Assembly: GCF_901709675.1 (NCBI RefSeq)
Contig: NC_051105.1
Span: forward strand, 4,143,104 to 4,207,103
Reading direction: 5' to 3'
Length of the DNA stretch: 64,000 bases
Source: Syngnathus acus
Lineage: Eukaryota; Chordata; Actinopteri; Syngnathiformes; Syngnathidae
The translations under genes were made by a program, and so were the position numbers. The notes beneath the pieces were generated by a model. That model saw nothing but the letters and a program-made list of their open reading frames with translations, was not told the origin of the DNA and did no database searches. How positions within the stretch are numbered: position 1 is the first letter of the stretch; each line of letters starts with the position of its first letter. Positions 31,291 through 43,700 of this stretch are shown piece after piece.

Positions 31291-33744
31291 AGGAGGGAAG
31301 AACAAGTGTTTACTGATAAAGTGAGGTGAAGATCAAAAAGGATACACGGGGAGAGAGAGTGGGCGAACAGTCGGGAGTTCTATGTAAGATATTGATGGAT
31401 AAATGAAAGCTTCAGAGCCCTTTTCACCCTTAATATCTGTAATTTATGTTATTAGAAATGAGGGAGGGGTTCAAGGGTTGGAGCATAGCCTCATTGTTCA
31501 ATACTCATAGACACAGTTCAACCCTCAAAATAGTCCCAGAGGACTACACTACCTTTTGGTCTTTTGTGTAAAGCATCATTCAGGTTTAAGATAACGTTAT
31601 TGCTGCATTTAAAAAAACACAATAGACTGTCAATTGTTGCCATCAAAAAAAAGGTTTACAGCATATCGGTGATGTGTGTCATCGTCATTGAATGCTGAGC
31701 TTTTTTTTTTTTTTTATTCAAACCAGATTTGCTTTGCAAAAACTGACTTGCATAAAGTGCAGGAGCTGTGCTTTGATTCTTCCTACCGTTCAAATTTACA
31801 AGAACACAAACGTCATTTGTTTCTCCAAGCAACTTGAGAATTGACCTCATAATAACGAATCAAAATCTTATCGCTGCTGCAATTGTTAGAAATAACCACA
31901 AGAGCAACTCTGTTGTTGCCACGGTGACCTTGGAACAACACACTTGCCAGTAAATAATTATGTTAGACCAGCCTGGATTCCTCTTTGAAGTGCACTGCTA
32001 GCTTTGTAGCAATATCAAACCAGAAAATGATCAGACACTGATGTTACATAGTTTTACACAAAAGTGCATTTCTATTATTTTGTGTTCATTCTTTAAAGTT
32101 ACAGTTTTTTTGCTTCACGTACTTCTACAGACATATTTTTTCCATGTATGAACATGCACGACAGCCATTTAAAGGCTTGAAAATATTGCTTTAAACTAGT
32201 GCTGTATTTTCTAAGTCCATTTGCTCAATGCATTCGCAACACTATTATTCAAAGTTGTTTTATTCATATACAGACTTTGTAAGTCAAGTCCTTAAGCTTA
32301 TCACCATCTTGTACTTACTACAACACTACAAAATCCAAATAGTGCTCTTTATTTAACCATAAAAGCATAAGAAAACTGAAATTCACACTTATAGGTGGGG
32401 CTGCAACACAAGCACCTAAATGTTGCCTTAAAGTCTGTCAAGGAATAATTACTCACAAGCTCATTACGACTCTACCCATCCTCCACGCAGAAGATGTTCC
32501 AAAGGCGATTTAAAAAAAGGATTGAACAGGGTGCCACGCTTGAGCACTTCCCTTCCTCTCACACTGAAGTTTTTGTGGTGGCATCTGAAAGTTGCATTGT
32601 CCATTCCCTCATGCCCTGTACCCCTCTATCCATCGTGCGCCCCCTCCCCAGGCTCCTACTCCACTGCACAGACATGCAAAGGTCAGAGCTAAGAGCATCC
32701 CTCTATTCATGACCAGCCAGCTGGACCCTCGTCTTCACCTGGTGCCTGATCATAAATGGACTTAGAGTATGACACACACTTGTTATGTTCTTAGCAGCTT
32801 TTTGTCCTTCAACTTCATTTGGGATGAGGCTACATCCATCCAAATTGTGCAATGGAATGGAAGAAGACCCCAGTTGCTGTGGTGGTCATTGTGGTCGCAC
32901 CCCTCCTTTTCAAAGGAGCCTTGGTGGAAAATACTCACGGTGTTGTAATGTGTCACGCTTGAACTGAATGGTCGGAAGGGACGCGGAGCGTAGCCGCACT
33001 TCCTGGCAACACGACATTTAGAGCATATTGTGGCTAATTACATCATCATCACGCCAAGTTGACCAATGTGTTCAAGAGGAGAGTTTTAATGAGGTCTCGA
33101 TGAGTGACCACCACTGCGCCATGGAACAAAGCAGGTTTACAAATTGTACAAAAAGCAGGTTTACCCAATCCTGGTTGTGCTCGTTTACACCAGCTTCAAA
33201 ATCTGTTTGCATTATCAATCAAGTTTATACCCGTTTTTCATGCGCAACCACCAGGCCAGTCTGGGAGATTTTAATCAATCGTCCAAGGGTGTGGAACATT
33301 TTACCTGCAGGGTTCTCTGCAGTCAATGAGATAATTTCCTTGGGCCAGTTATTACTGATAGCTGCCACTGTATAAAATAGAAAACCACAGAAACTCAACT
33401 CAAAACAAGCCAAGTATCATCACGTATGACCGCGGCACGTGACATGCTGCAACCACAAAGACGATGCCAGGAACATTTTTAGAACACCTAGGGTAACCTG
33501 CAATGGGGCTGAGGAGGATAAAAAAATTAGAAAATCAAGGACTAAAAAGAATTCTTGTCAGCTACTCATTGCAGATGTTTCTGCTGTTGGACTGCAGCAG
33601 GAAAGAACAAAACATGTGGAAAATGCATTTCTTCCTAGAAGATTGAGTCTCGGAAATAGAGCAGTACACCAGGATGAAAAATGTGCTCCTCACCAGTTTC
33701 TAGAACAAACCACATCTATACACTTGGGCGGTGACCATTGACAG
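31291..33744. other. Gene-free stretch
   Basis: No supported gene. It includes a T run (31701-31716) and an X-box at 31915-31928. The frames at 33028-33375 and 33439-33741 sit just upstream of the LINE relic. The second could be the degraded start of that element's ORF1 but shows no motif I recognise. Confidence 0.4.
31915..31928. promoter_or_regulatory. RFX X-box-like motif
   Basis: GTTGCCACGGTGAC fits the GTNRCC-spacer-RGYAAC layout of the RFX X-box with one or two deviations. Confidence 0.4.
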
Positions 33745-34143
33745 CAGCACGTGAGCTGGGGAAGCTGGATGTTAGCTTTACAAAGCAACAGGTGGTTGCT
33801 TTCCTACAGACCAACGGAATAAACCTGAACTGTGACAACATCCAAGCACCCCATCATTTACCCAGAGGCTAAATTCAACCCGCCCCCAAAAAACAGGTGC
33901 CATCTTCACGTTTGCACAAGAACACCCTTCTTAAACAAGAGGAAGAGGATCCAATGTTTTCATCAATAGACATCTGACAAAGCACAACAGATGTCACCAG
34001 GAGAGCGTATTATCTGAAGAAGCAGAAACATTCAAAATACTTGGATCACAAATTGCAGGATCTTTATAAAGCTGAAAGGAACACTGCAGGAAGCCAAAGT
34101 GTTGGTTGTAAGGGGCGTAGAAGTCTTGGTAGAATATCAATGA
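33745..34143 (+). pseudogene. LINE ORF1 relic (FP-like C-terminal domain), frameshifted
   Basis: Three phases together carry a recognisable domain. KQQVVAFLQTNGINLNCDNI (33790-33849) is followed by an H-LPR segment (about 33860-33868). NVFINRHLTKHN begins at 33953 in another phase, then DVTRRAYYLKKQKH from about 33991. TWITNCRIFIKL continues to LVVRGVEVLVEYQ and a TGA stop at 34141-34143. The order matches the ORF1 protein of several animal non-LTR retrotransposons, whose C-terminal domain resembles the baculovirus FP family (VFINEHLT, then LRKQKKIQ-TW, then IKLNGTPEEAK). At least two frameshifts and an internal stop make it non-functional. Recognition is from memory. The element continues into an endonuclease fragment downstream. 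Confidence 0.7.
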
Positions 34144-34289
34144 TACATAAGAAGTGCAGTATATGGTTGCAACAATTCCAAAATAACGTCACAGCAGCAT
34201 GGCTCATTCATACACACCTGGAAATAATGCACGTTACTCAAAGGATTAAGGTACAAAATCTCCTGAAATTGAAAACATTTCTTTATACA

Positions 34290-34515
34290 AGTCATAACAC
34301 GCAAGACTTGGATTATAAAATTGATCCAGAGCCAATACCTTATTTTCCTCCATCACACACAACTATTTTATCAATTTACAATTAACAGAAGGGAAGTTGT
34401 CATTCATTCATTTCAATAGCAGAAGCTTAAATGCAAATTTAAATGGATATTCCAAAATCCATTATTTTCTCATGTAGTATAATTGCAATATCTCAAACTT
34501 ATTGAAGAATTTTCG
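34290..34515 (+). pseudogene. LINE ORF2 relic, start of endonuclease domain
   Basis: LDYKIDPEPIPYFPPSHTT leads to FIHFNSRSLNANLN (around 34405-34446) and, after a stop and a phase change, AISQTY (about 34485-34502). These correspond to the first conserved blocks of the APE-type endonuclease of non-LTR retrotransposons (LIHFNCRSLN and IIAISETWL). The rest of ORF2, including reverse transcriptase, is not seen. Together with the ORF1 relic about 150 bases upstream it marks an old, truncated LINE in plus orientation. Clade uncertain. Confidence 0.65.
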
Positions 34516-37500
34516 GTTATGACTTAAGGCAGGTGGAAGACACGCACATATGGAAAACAAAAAGAGCAGCACCAGATATCGAAGACAAACCACAAGAACA
34601 CAAGATAACAAAAAAACAGATAAAGACACTTTCTGCTAAAACAAATCTGAGAATCTAAGTGCTACTCTACATGCCATCAGAAGTTAATAATGTGGCAAAA
34701 ATACTAATTAACAAAGAAAAAAACAAAAACATTCCCTGTAGTCGTTTTTGAGTTCCAAACCGTTCATAATAATGATAAACATCAGTCAGACCACTGTATA
34801 GGACTGGAGTAATGATTTTCGACCAAGCAATCAAATGGACTACCGTGTTCCTTCTTGCTGCACCCTTGTGATCAATACCAATGTGACCTGTACCCAAATA
34901 GAAGCGTGGCGAAATTGAATCAGCTTTCGAGACAAAATGGAAGCCAACTGAAGCACACTTAACCGAGGAAGGACTAGAAGTGAAGCGTTGAGCAACGGTC
35001 CAAAGTATGTAGCGGAAGGGCGAATTGATCTCTGCGAGAGGTGGTTTGAATGCGTGTTTGTGAGCAGGATTGAGAATTGTCGGGGGGGTCACGTCCGAGT
35101 TCAGTGTGCCAGAGGTCTCCCAGCTCCGGCTCTTTGATTCGGCTCCCTCGCGGCTCAGAGAATTTCCTCTCTGGTTTCCCAGTGCCGAGCCCACGCTGGG
35201 CAAGGAGAGCCGCAGCCAGGAAAATTTATGTTGATGTCAGCAAAGAAAACAGCAGCAAAGCCTTGGAGCACGTCTCACAATATTTGTCAAACAGCAGTCT
35301 GTCCATTCTTTTCTCGCCACTCTCCTCTTTCTATGTGGAATATTTCCACTCATACCTTTTCTTGGATCTTACACGAATGTTGGCGGGTGGTTTCACACTA
35401 CCCGTGACTTGTTGACTCTGTTGACGGGGGCGCTGGTGACCGCAGTTCTGCATGTGGGGGGCATGTTGTCATCCCACAACCTCTGATAATGAGCGCATGG
35501 ATGAACGTGGAATGTTCTGACATCTGCTTGGACCAAAAAGCCTTGTGAGACACGTGTATGCTGGCCACAAGATAGCAAAATGACCTTCCGTCAAAAGTGA
35601 TGGAATGCCCACCTCTGATATTTACAATGCAGTCTTACGCAGTACTATTTTTTCTTTGTATAATTTCTAGTCATTGTGTTCATTTCTTTTGCAGCAATCT
35701 TTATCATGAGTCGTACATTGCGCTTGTGCCTGTGTCTATTAGTGATAGAGCTTTTTTTTTTTTTTTTCCTGCGCATTAAAGATAGTTCTTAAGTTTCCTG
35801 GAGTTTTTTTTCCAACTGATGGATCATGTCTGGTCAACTGTACTTGCAAATACCACTGTAGTCCAAATTATATATCCATTTGGCCTACGTTTGGGGCAAT
35901 AGTAACAGACAATCAGGAACTCCAGCAAAGTGACATACTGTTGACCAAATGAGGTCACGCTTGTTTGCAAGAACTCCGATGGCTTACAGTGTCGAATTTA
36001 ACGCTCCAAAACAAGAGATCACAACCAGATGCATCAAGTCTCCCGTCTTTGTTTATCCTAAAAAAGAAAGAGAGGAAATTAAGTAGCCTGCAGTATTTTC
36101 TTCCAAGTGTCAAGAAATGAGGAAACCATTGAAGACACACTTGACGAAAACATCACCACCGTAGACATTCTGGTCGTTCCTTTCACATCCCTTTCCTGCT
36201 TGGCATCTATCCGTCATCTTATTGGTTGGCATGCCCGGCTCCTGCCATCATCACCATGGCAATGCAAGTGTCCTCCCGTTTGCCATCACCATGGCAATGG
36301 GAGTGTCCCCCAGCAACCATCAGCATGGGTTAAGCCTCTTAACCAGGATCACCATGGCAATGAGCGCCCGCTGGATCGCCGGGATGAGGAAGATGCATGG
36401 TGGTGATATGATGATGGTATTTTTTCCTTCCCTTCTTTTATACACGCCGCAGTCATCTATGTTGTGTGCGTGTTGGGTGGGTGCTGCCGTGTCGCCGCCA
36501 CCTCTAAGTGGGCCCGGCAGGAGGCCTCCACGGCATCATGGCGCTGAAGACACACCAGGTAGCATCAATGTGGCACGCTTGCAATCACACACACATGCAT
36601 ACTGAGCTAATTGTGCATATTAACATACACACTGGGTGTTTGGTTGCAGAGACCAGAATCTTTTGTGTATTTGCGTTATGTGTACTGCTGTGTGTGTTCA
36701 TATAAATGCTCAGGACTGTTTGTGCACATTTAGCAAAAGAGTAGCACACAAGGAAGAAGCGTCGCTTCAAGGTATGATATGTTAATAAAATGTGTCAAAA
36801 TGTCTGGAACCTGTTCCCTCTTTATAAAGCAACGTAGAGCCTGAGCGCGGCTAATTAGCGAGCCCATCTGTTCGCTTGGGCAAACTTGTTGGGATTTAGC
36901 GGAGAAACTGTAAAAAGACGTGCTCGCTTCTGCTCTTCGCAGCAGATGACAAGTGTGAGAAAGACCAGATTTGATTTCCCCTCGCCGCCAGTCCTTTTGT
37001 TGACTCTTATTCAATTCAGCATCTAATAATAATTGTGTGTTAAGTAAACTTAAATGTTATTTAATTTGTCTATTGAGACTTTGACATCAAGACACATCAC
37101 ATAAACAATTTCCCTCTGTCTGCTCTTTGTCTTTAAATCTACATACATACTGTAGAGACCAGTCACTAAAGAGATAACAGTTTCTGTCCCTTCTCATATG
37201 TACACACGTCTGTGTATTCATTTAAAGCCATATTCTCAACATGTTGGCAGAAAACCTTGTGCCGTTGTGGGAGTGAACACCCACCCATTACGTTCAATGC
37301 AGGAGAGGCACACGGTCAACTTGGCCGAAGCATAACGGACTCACTGGAGATCTCCCCTTGATGTAAAGTTGATCACATGATCAAACAACTGGCTGCCAAT
37401 TTGCATATACAATCACACAGTGTAAACAAATAATATACACACAACGTATTCTATTCTATTCACATACACACATAATATTTCATGTTCCTTCATATACAGA

Positions 37501-38315
37501 TAGATGTAAACAATGTTTCTTCATCCTCTAGGTAAACATACGAAAAACTTGTCCATTCATTTGAAAGCATGTCTGTCCTTTGACAGTCCACACATATTTC
37601 TATCATGGCTTACCCACACACAATATATGTAAATATACAGTGAAGGAATACAGTCACTACTACTTTCTTGTAAAAAAAACAGACCCAGACAACAGCAATG
37701 GTGGCTGAAATAACACCTATGACAGTTGGTCCTCTGTGTTCTTATTGTTTCCTCTGTGTGAGAAGACATCACTGATGTCTTTTAAGCACCTCTGTCCCGC
37801 CTCCCAAACTATTTATTTTATTCTGTTTAAATAGCCCTCCTAAATCCCAGCCTGCATCCTGTGTGCTGGGATGTTTTTTCACTGGGGGGCACTTTAATGA
37901 TTCCCTAACTTGTTATGCTAATCAAAGCACTCCTCTCAGTCTGTGCAGCACGAGTAAGGATTTATTGCCCATTTGCTCGGAGGGAGAAAGAACAGAAAGA
38001 GAATTTGGAGTAATTAATCCCGTTAACCAATAATAATTGAGTCCAAAAAAGAAAAGACAGCCACTGGGAGGAGTTGTAGTTAAGCTTGCTTCCTGTGTTT
38101 TATTTTAAACTTAATGTTTCCTCTTGTTTAAACTTCCTCCCAGGATTCCTGCTAATCTGCTTGCCCGTTCACTACTGGTGGGTCGAGGCCTACAGCGTAG
38201 GTGCTTGGATACCGTCAAACATTAGCGAGGATGTGGTCTCCTAAATTGTACCCAAAGCTAATTTGAGAAAGACGCTTTGATTATGATTGCAGGAGCTAGT
38301 GAAATAAAACCATTG
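34516..38315. other. Gene-free stretch; one unexplained 178-codon frame
   Basis: No gene can be supported. A minus-strand frame at 34667-35203 (178 codons) starts with MPSVGSALGN and includes FRYILWTVAQRF and YHYYERFGTQKR. It has no domain I know and no clear splice context. A GC-richer block at 35060-35220, the triple motif at 36250-36362 and a T run (35752-35767) are the other landmarks. Confidence 0.35.
36250..36362. promoter_or_regulatory. Three copies of ATCACCATGGCAATG
   Basis: The same 15-mer occurs at 36250-36264, 36285-36299 and 36348-36362. Its core ACC-AT-GGCAAT has the half-site layout of an RFX X-box. The intervening sequence differs, so this is not a simple tandem duplication. 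A cluster of equivalent protein-binding sites is one reading; remnants of an old tandem repeat is another. Confidence 0.45.
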
Positions 38316-38445
38316 GACAAACAACCATTCACAGTTACGAACAATTTAGAGTCTTCAATTGAATGGAATCTAAGCCAGAGTACCTGGAGAAAATCCTCAA
38401 TGCAAGCCCAAGGACAACGTACAAACTCCACACAGGAAGGCCTAA
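38316..38445 (-). repeat. SINE/L2-tail fragment (central part)
   Basis: The plus strand contains ACAACCATTCACAGTTACGA, AATTTAGAGTCTTCAATT, AGAGTACCTGGAGAAAATCC and CAAACTCCACACAGGAAGGC in the order expected for the reverse complement of the common fish SINE/L2 repeat. Strongly diverged. Confidence 0.65.
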
Positions 38446-40152
38446 GCCTATAATCTAAATAAATAATATTCTTTTGTTTTAAAAAAAAATTGTATAGAGC
38501 TTGATTAGATGTCAAATTTTAAAATATTTTAATGAGTGTACTAAAATATATTTTAAAATCCTTTTAAATTGCATGAAATTAACCATACCTAAATTAAAAT
38601 CTACCCATATGATATGTTTTTCAAAATGAAGAAATATTTACTTGCTAAGACTATAAAGAGCTCACATTAACACATAATTCGCTATATGTTCCCCCTTAAC
38701 GTTACCATTAACTCCGCCTTGGAGAACACTTCCACCGCACTGTTTTGTATCAACACGTTTTTATAGCAACAAACATTTTCCACTTTTTATAGAAGAGTTC
38801 CCATGCACGTTACCTTTTATGATCAGCTGCAATAACAGGCAACACTAACTGGTTCCATACCCGAGAATCACTCGCTAGATCCCTCGAGAGAAACACTCAT
38901 CTGTTTTTGTCAGTACCACGCCGCGACTGTAACTGGAATAGGCAGATCTTAATTTCATCCACTTTCAGGGAATTTACAGGCCCAAACAAGACCACCTGGA
39001 ATATATATTTGGGTTAGAACAAAAGATGTTGATGTAGTAAAAGACTTGGTGGGAAGGTAACAAAGCACATTTCATACTGTGATCTAAATTATTTGGTTAT
39101 TTACTAATACTTTCCAATTCTTTTTAGTGGGACGACAGCTCCATGTAGTATAAAGGTAACAATTCTGATAAAAGTCCACTTGTACTGTCGCCAAGTTGAC
39201 TTTAAAACCTTAAAATTCAATGACCAGGAGTTCATGTTCGTTCTTTGCTAATTGTTGTTTGGATTGTTCCCAAATCCTGGTTAATAGCCACTTTGGGTCA
39301 GATTAAGGGTGTGCGAATAATTAAGAGATTTTATAAACGCGGCTAATGTACATCAAGTGTCACTAAGCAAGCAGGGAAGGCCGTGTTGTTCTCAATGTGA
39401 ACTTGTAGTCCTGCGGCTCCCAAACGTCACAGTTGGCTTTTTAGCATCCACAGTATGGCTGTTGTCAGCGTTGCGGGAGGCGAGGGCACGGCCGTGGGGT
39501 TGGACACCAGGACCAAGTGGGGGGGGGAGAGGCTGACACTTCCTCTTGCAGGCTCATTAATGACTCGGAATAGTCATGATTTTGTTGATTTGTTTTCCCA
39601 TTCTGGCCACATTTTCTTTTACTGATGCTTATTTATTTTTCTGTTTTACTGTTTACCTCATCAACCCCCCACGCCGCCACCGACCGCCATCATCTCGTCT
39701 TTGCCTGCACCATATGGTTGCAGATCAAATTGTGTCAAACATTTTGCCCTTGCAAGTTTTCGCAATTTGCAGTTTACCAAACGTGAGACCTGTTGAAAGC
39801 ACGAGTGATAATGGACGCCGGCCACCCCCTGTTGTCTGTGTCCCGCCGTAACTCCCTTCAATTAATGCTTCAGCAGGAGCTTCCTTGTAATAACACTTGC
39901 ACTTCTGAGTTGTCATGTGCATGAGAGCTACGGGATAGCTAGGGGAACCGGGGAGATAAACCCCGGTTGTGGTTTGCCACCAGGAAGCCGTGACGGGCCT
40001 GTGAATGTTTGACGACAACGGGAGGGGACACAAGTGATTGGCAGTTCGGGAGGAGGTTTGGGGTTGACTAACATGCTAAGCTAGTCTATCATTGTCAGTG
40101 AATACAATCAACCTGGCGCCAGCAGGATAAAAGATGACAGCTATAATTACCC

Positions 40153-40166
40153 ATTGCCATGGTAAT
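40153..40166. promoter_or_regulatory. RFX X-box-like palindrome
   Basis: ATTGCCATGGTAAT is a perfect 14-base palindrome except for its GCC/GTA arm difference and fits the X-box layout. Confidence 0.35.
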
Positions 40167-40352
40167 CGCTTTCGCCATGGATGGCCGGCAAACCCCTGCC
40201 TCCTGGTCAGCATTTAATCACATTTAGGCTGTCAGTTGTCGGGTAGACAAGGCCTGGCCGGAACCCTAGGATGGGCGCCGTCTATGGGGGGTCCTTCTGT
40301 GTTTTTAATCATCCAAACAGGGGGATATCGGAGCCTAAAAATACAAAGATTA

Positions 40353-40373
40353 TGTGTGTGTGTGTGTGTGTGT
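40353..40373. repeat. (GT)n microsatellite
   Basis: About 10 uninterrupted copies. Confidence 0.9.
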
Positions 40374-40601
40374 TTACAGACGTGAGCGTAGGTGGACTTT
40401 TTGATTGCGGTGCACAGGATGCATCTTTGTGGTTATCTATAGAATCCCTTTGTAACGCCGTAAAACAGCAAACATCATCATTGTCTCACTCCTGACTCCT
40501 TTTGCTTTTATCTCATCGTCATTTATTTATTTAGCAAATGAACCAAAGTGAGTTTGATCCAGATCATAATTGTTTACCCAAAGTTTTAATAGAATGTTTT
40601 T

Positions 40602-40787
40602 TTATGAGCGGCTCAATCAGCCTACCATGCATGTTTTTGGGATGTGGGAGGAGTGCCTGGAGAAATCCCACGTAGGCACGGGGAGAACATGCAAACTCCA
40701 CACAGGGAGGACCGGAGGTGGAATCGAACCCGCGCCCTCTGAACTATGAGGCAGAATTGCTTACCGGCGTGTTACCCCGTGCCGCCA
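40602..40787 (-). mobile_element. tRNA-headed SINE with L2-like body
   Basis: Read on the minus strand it begins GGCGGCACGGGGTAACACGC and has a B box GGGTTCGATTCCACC (complement at about 40709-40723). It then runs into TGTGTGGAGTTTGCATGTTC, TCCCCGTGCCTACGTGGG, TCCTCCCACATCCCAAAAAC and ATGCATGGTAGGC. This is the classic fish SINE with a tRNA-derived head and an L2-like body. The fragments at 8.39, 11.69 and 38.32 kb look like other parts of the same family. The 3' GGATGG tail is missing here. Confidence 0.8.
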
Positions 40788-43700
40788 CTATTTTAAAACC
40801 ATTTAAATTAAAAGTCTTAACTTCAATCAGTTGATTTATTTTAGTTGGACAAATATGAACTCATTTATGTAACAGTACAGCCCTCCCAAAAAATGTATCA
40901 TGCAATACGATCTGGCATCCTGTAATAACATTTAGGTAAACCAGAGAAGGCAGGTAGAAGCTGATAATGTCAGTGTGATAATTAGCACAGAGAGGCTTAA
41001 AAAGCAGCGGTCCGCAGGGAGACGCCCCCTGGTGTGGGGAGATGGCGCACAGCTGGATCACACTTAATTAACTAATTGAATATCATTTTGCCACTTAGTT
41101 AGAAATTAAAACATCCACAAACATGGACGGACATTATGACATTAATTTAAGGGCACAAGCTTTAATAGAGGGGTGATTAGCACTGATTGGATTTTATTGT
41201 AAATAAATGATTCATTTTCATCAGGCAGTGATCTTATGCAGTGATAGGCAGGCTAGAATATTCTCCATTTCACAGGCAGTAAAAAATATGTAGTAAAAGC
41301 ATGCCTTAACATGAGGTAGGATTTATAAATACATATTAATCTGTTGTTGCATAAACAATTTGCATAGGTCACTTTGTGTTTTACAATCAGTTTGTAGAAC
41401 CCTAGGTACACTTTGAACCTTAATAAAAAAATCCAACGAAACAAATATTATTTAAGATCTGACATTTATTGCGACCAGAAATTTAAATTTCATGTAACAA
41501 TTTATTTTAAGGCAAAACAAACCAATTATTCCAAATGGTCCAACATTGAAATAATTGAATTGGCTTGAATACTTAAACAATCCTTTCAGTTTAAGCTAAA
41601 AGTTTTCTCTTCACCCTGAACATTAAATGCTGGTACTAGCCTAGTGTTCAATCTGACAAGACGTAAGTAAGGAAACTGTTGTCAAAGGCCACACATACTC
41701 AACACATTCAAACAGGTGCTTGAGATAGCTAGATGTCACATTGGTACTTTTTTAAAATTATTATCATTATTTATTTCTAGTGTTCTACCATGTCAATCTG
41801 CCAAAGTTCGTAGTGCAGTGAAGACACCCCAATGTCCTCTGAAGGGATAAGAACATGAGTGTGAAGAGTGTATCTAAGTAAAGTATGACTTTGAGTCCCA
41901 TTATGGCCTACCAGATTCTCTCTCTTTAGATTCTCGCTGTGAGCTGGGGGAGTGTATCTTAAGAAGGTACCAAAATATCTCTGCATGAAAGATAATGTGA
42001 AAAAATAAGGTCAAGTTCAGCCCCACTGACACCAAGAACCAGAAAAACTCTGGAGGTTACACTCCCGAACAAAATGTGAGAAAGGAATAGCAAAGAGATG
42101 AAGTCTATTTTTTTCAAGGCAACTAGAGTACATATATTACTCACAAGCTTTTGTTCGCACGTCTCATAATTGCTTAACTTATTTTTACTTGTGGTCAGTG
42201 TTACTTTAAACATTGCTTGTACAGTCAATGATGGCAACAATCAAATCCTAAAATTCTCCTTCCATTTTATATGCTAATGATCATTTTAGTATTTTATATG
42301 CTAATTATCCTCATTATGGTCATAGTGACCTGGATCTTGGAGATGGATAGATAAATGTATGGATACAAAATATCAAACAGTGTTATAAAGTGTCTTATGC
42401 TCAAGTTGAGTAATGACTGAAAAATGTTAGACTTTTTGGGTGAATAGAAAGATCTTGAACGGAGTTAAATTCTGTCTCTAGGTCGTCCTTAGCCGAGCCT
42501 TCCTATGTTGCTTCAGTCAAAATCTATACGTTTCTAATTTAGCAATGACAGATAATCCCTTTACTCTTCGACTGCTCGAGCCATGATAAGGGGTGGCTTA
42601 AGGCCAAGACCACAAAATACAAATATAGTCACTTCGTGTTCTCAGTAAACGTCTCGTTAAGAGTGCCTGAACCTCTCGCGTACTTGTGTGTGTGTTAAGT
42701 TTTGCATCCTGTAGATCTCCACGCCAGCTGTCTGGCGACATTCACTTGCTTTTCGCACACGGATCAGCATGAGGCATCACTACTCACAGGAGGAGGCCAC
42801 TCACTACTCTGCCTTGTTTGGTGGAGCGCCGCTTCCCCACCTGCATCTGCAACATCCACACACTCATAAACAAATAAAGTAGTGAGAAACTAATCCCAAT
42901 CGTTTGGTTAGTCAGCTTTCCCTTTGCGTGCATAGGAGATTTCATAAACCCACGCTGAGAGGAGATATGCTGGATGATGCATTATCATGTCTAAATTTAA
43001 CCTGCAAATCGGAGGAATTCACCTATGAATCGTACTTGAACTTAATTTGTGTTGTGACCAAGCTGAAATCTGAAATTAGTGGTATAGCGAATACGCACAC
43101 ACACTTTTTTAATTGCATATTTGGGCAATGGCCTGACATCACATCTGCAGGGTGTGCACATTTGTGCAACTGTATAATCTGTTTTTTATTTTAGCTTCTC
43201 TAATTTTTTTTAATCAATTGAGTTTTAGAGGTTGTAGTTCCCATTAATGGTGAGAAAAGTTTTGAATGATGTGTCGAAATATTTCTCATAGAAAACATCA
43301 AATAACGCATACTCTGATAGTTTTCATAAATATTGACAAAATTAGGCATTTTTAGAACCATGATGCTAGAGACATTCCATCTTGTTGTCCTCATCCTTTA
43401 GTCCAATATTGTTAAAAATAGAAAATCAGCAAAAATGTTTAAGGCTGAACAGCAATAGAATGTTGCATTGTGTGGAGCTGCAACGGAAATATTCTTTTCA
43501 GCTCCTAAAACAAGCACGCATGCGTGGGTCAGCACAACAAAGTGACTTTTGGCTTGTTGATTCCTAATTAAGAATTTAAAAGGGGATTAGACTTCAAACG
43601 GCACGCTTTTCGTGCTTTCCCCCAATAGTGCTCTGAATTCAACCTTAGCTCATTAGCATTTTCTTGTTTTGTCTCCCTACCCCCCTGAACTTTATCGCTT

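Larger units (their letters stand above)
38446..40601. other. Gene-free stretch
   Basis: No supported gene. GC-richer, repeat-free blocks lie at about 39400-39560 (with a 10-base G run near 39520) and 39940-40270, the latter containing an X-box-like palindrome at 40153-40166. Confidence 0.4.

Noticed and set aside
40425-40442. Sequence resembling the miR-9 seed region (ATCTTTGTGGTTATCTAT)
   Set aside because: Two or more differences from the mature sequence and no complementary arm nearby to form a precursor hairpin.
42330-42365. GGAGATGGATAGATAAATGTATGGAT as another SINE/L2 tail
   Set aside because: Too short and lacks the CAGCTGGGATAG and GATAAGCGG landmarks of the family.
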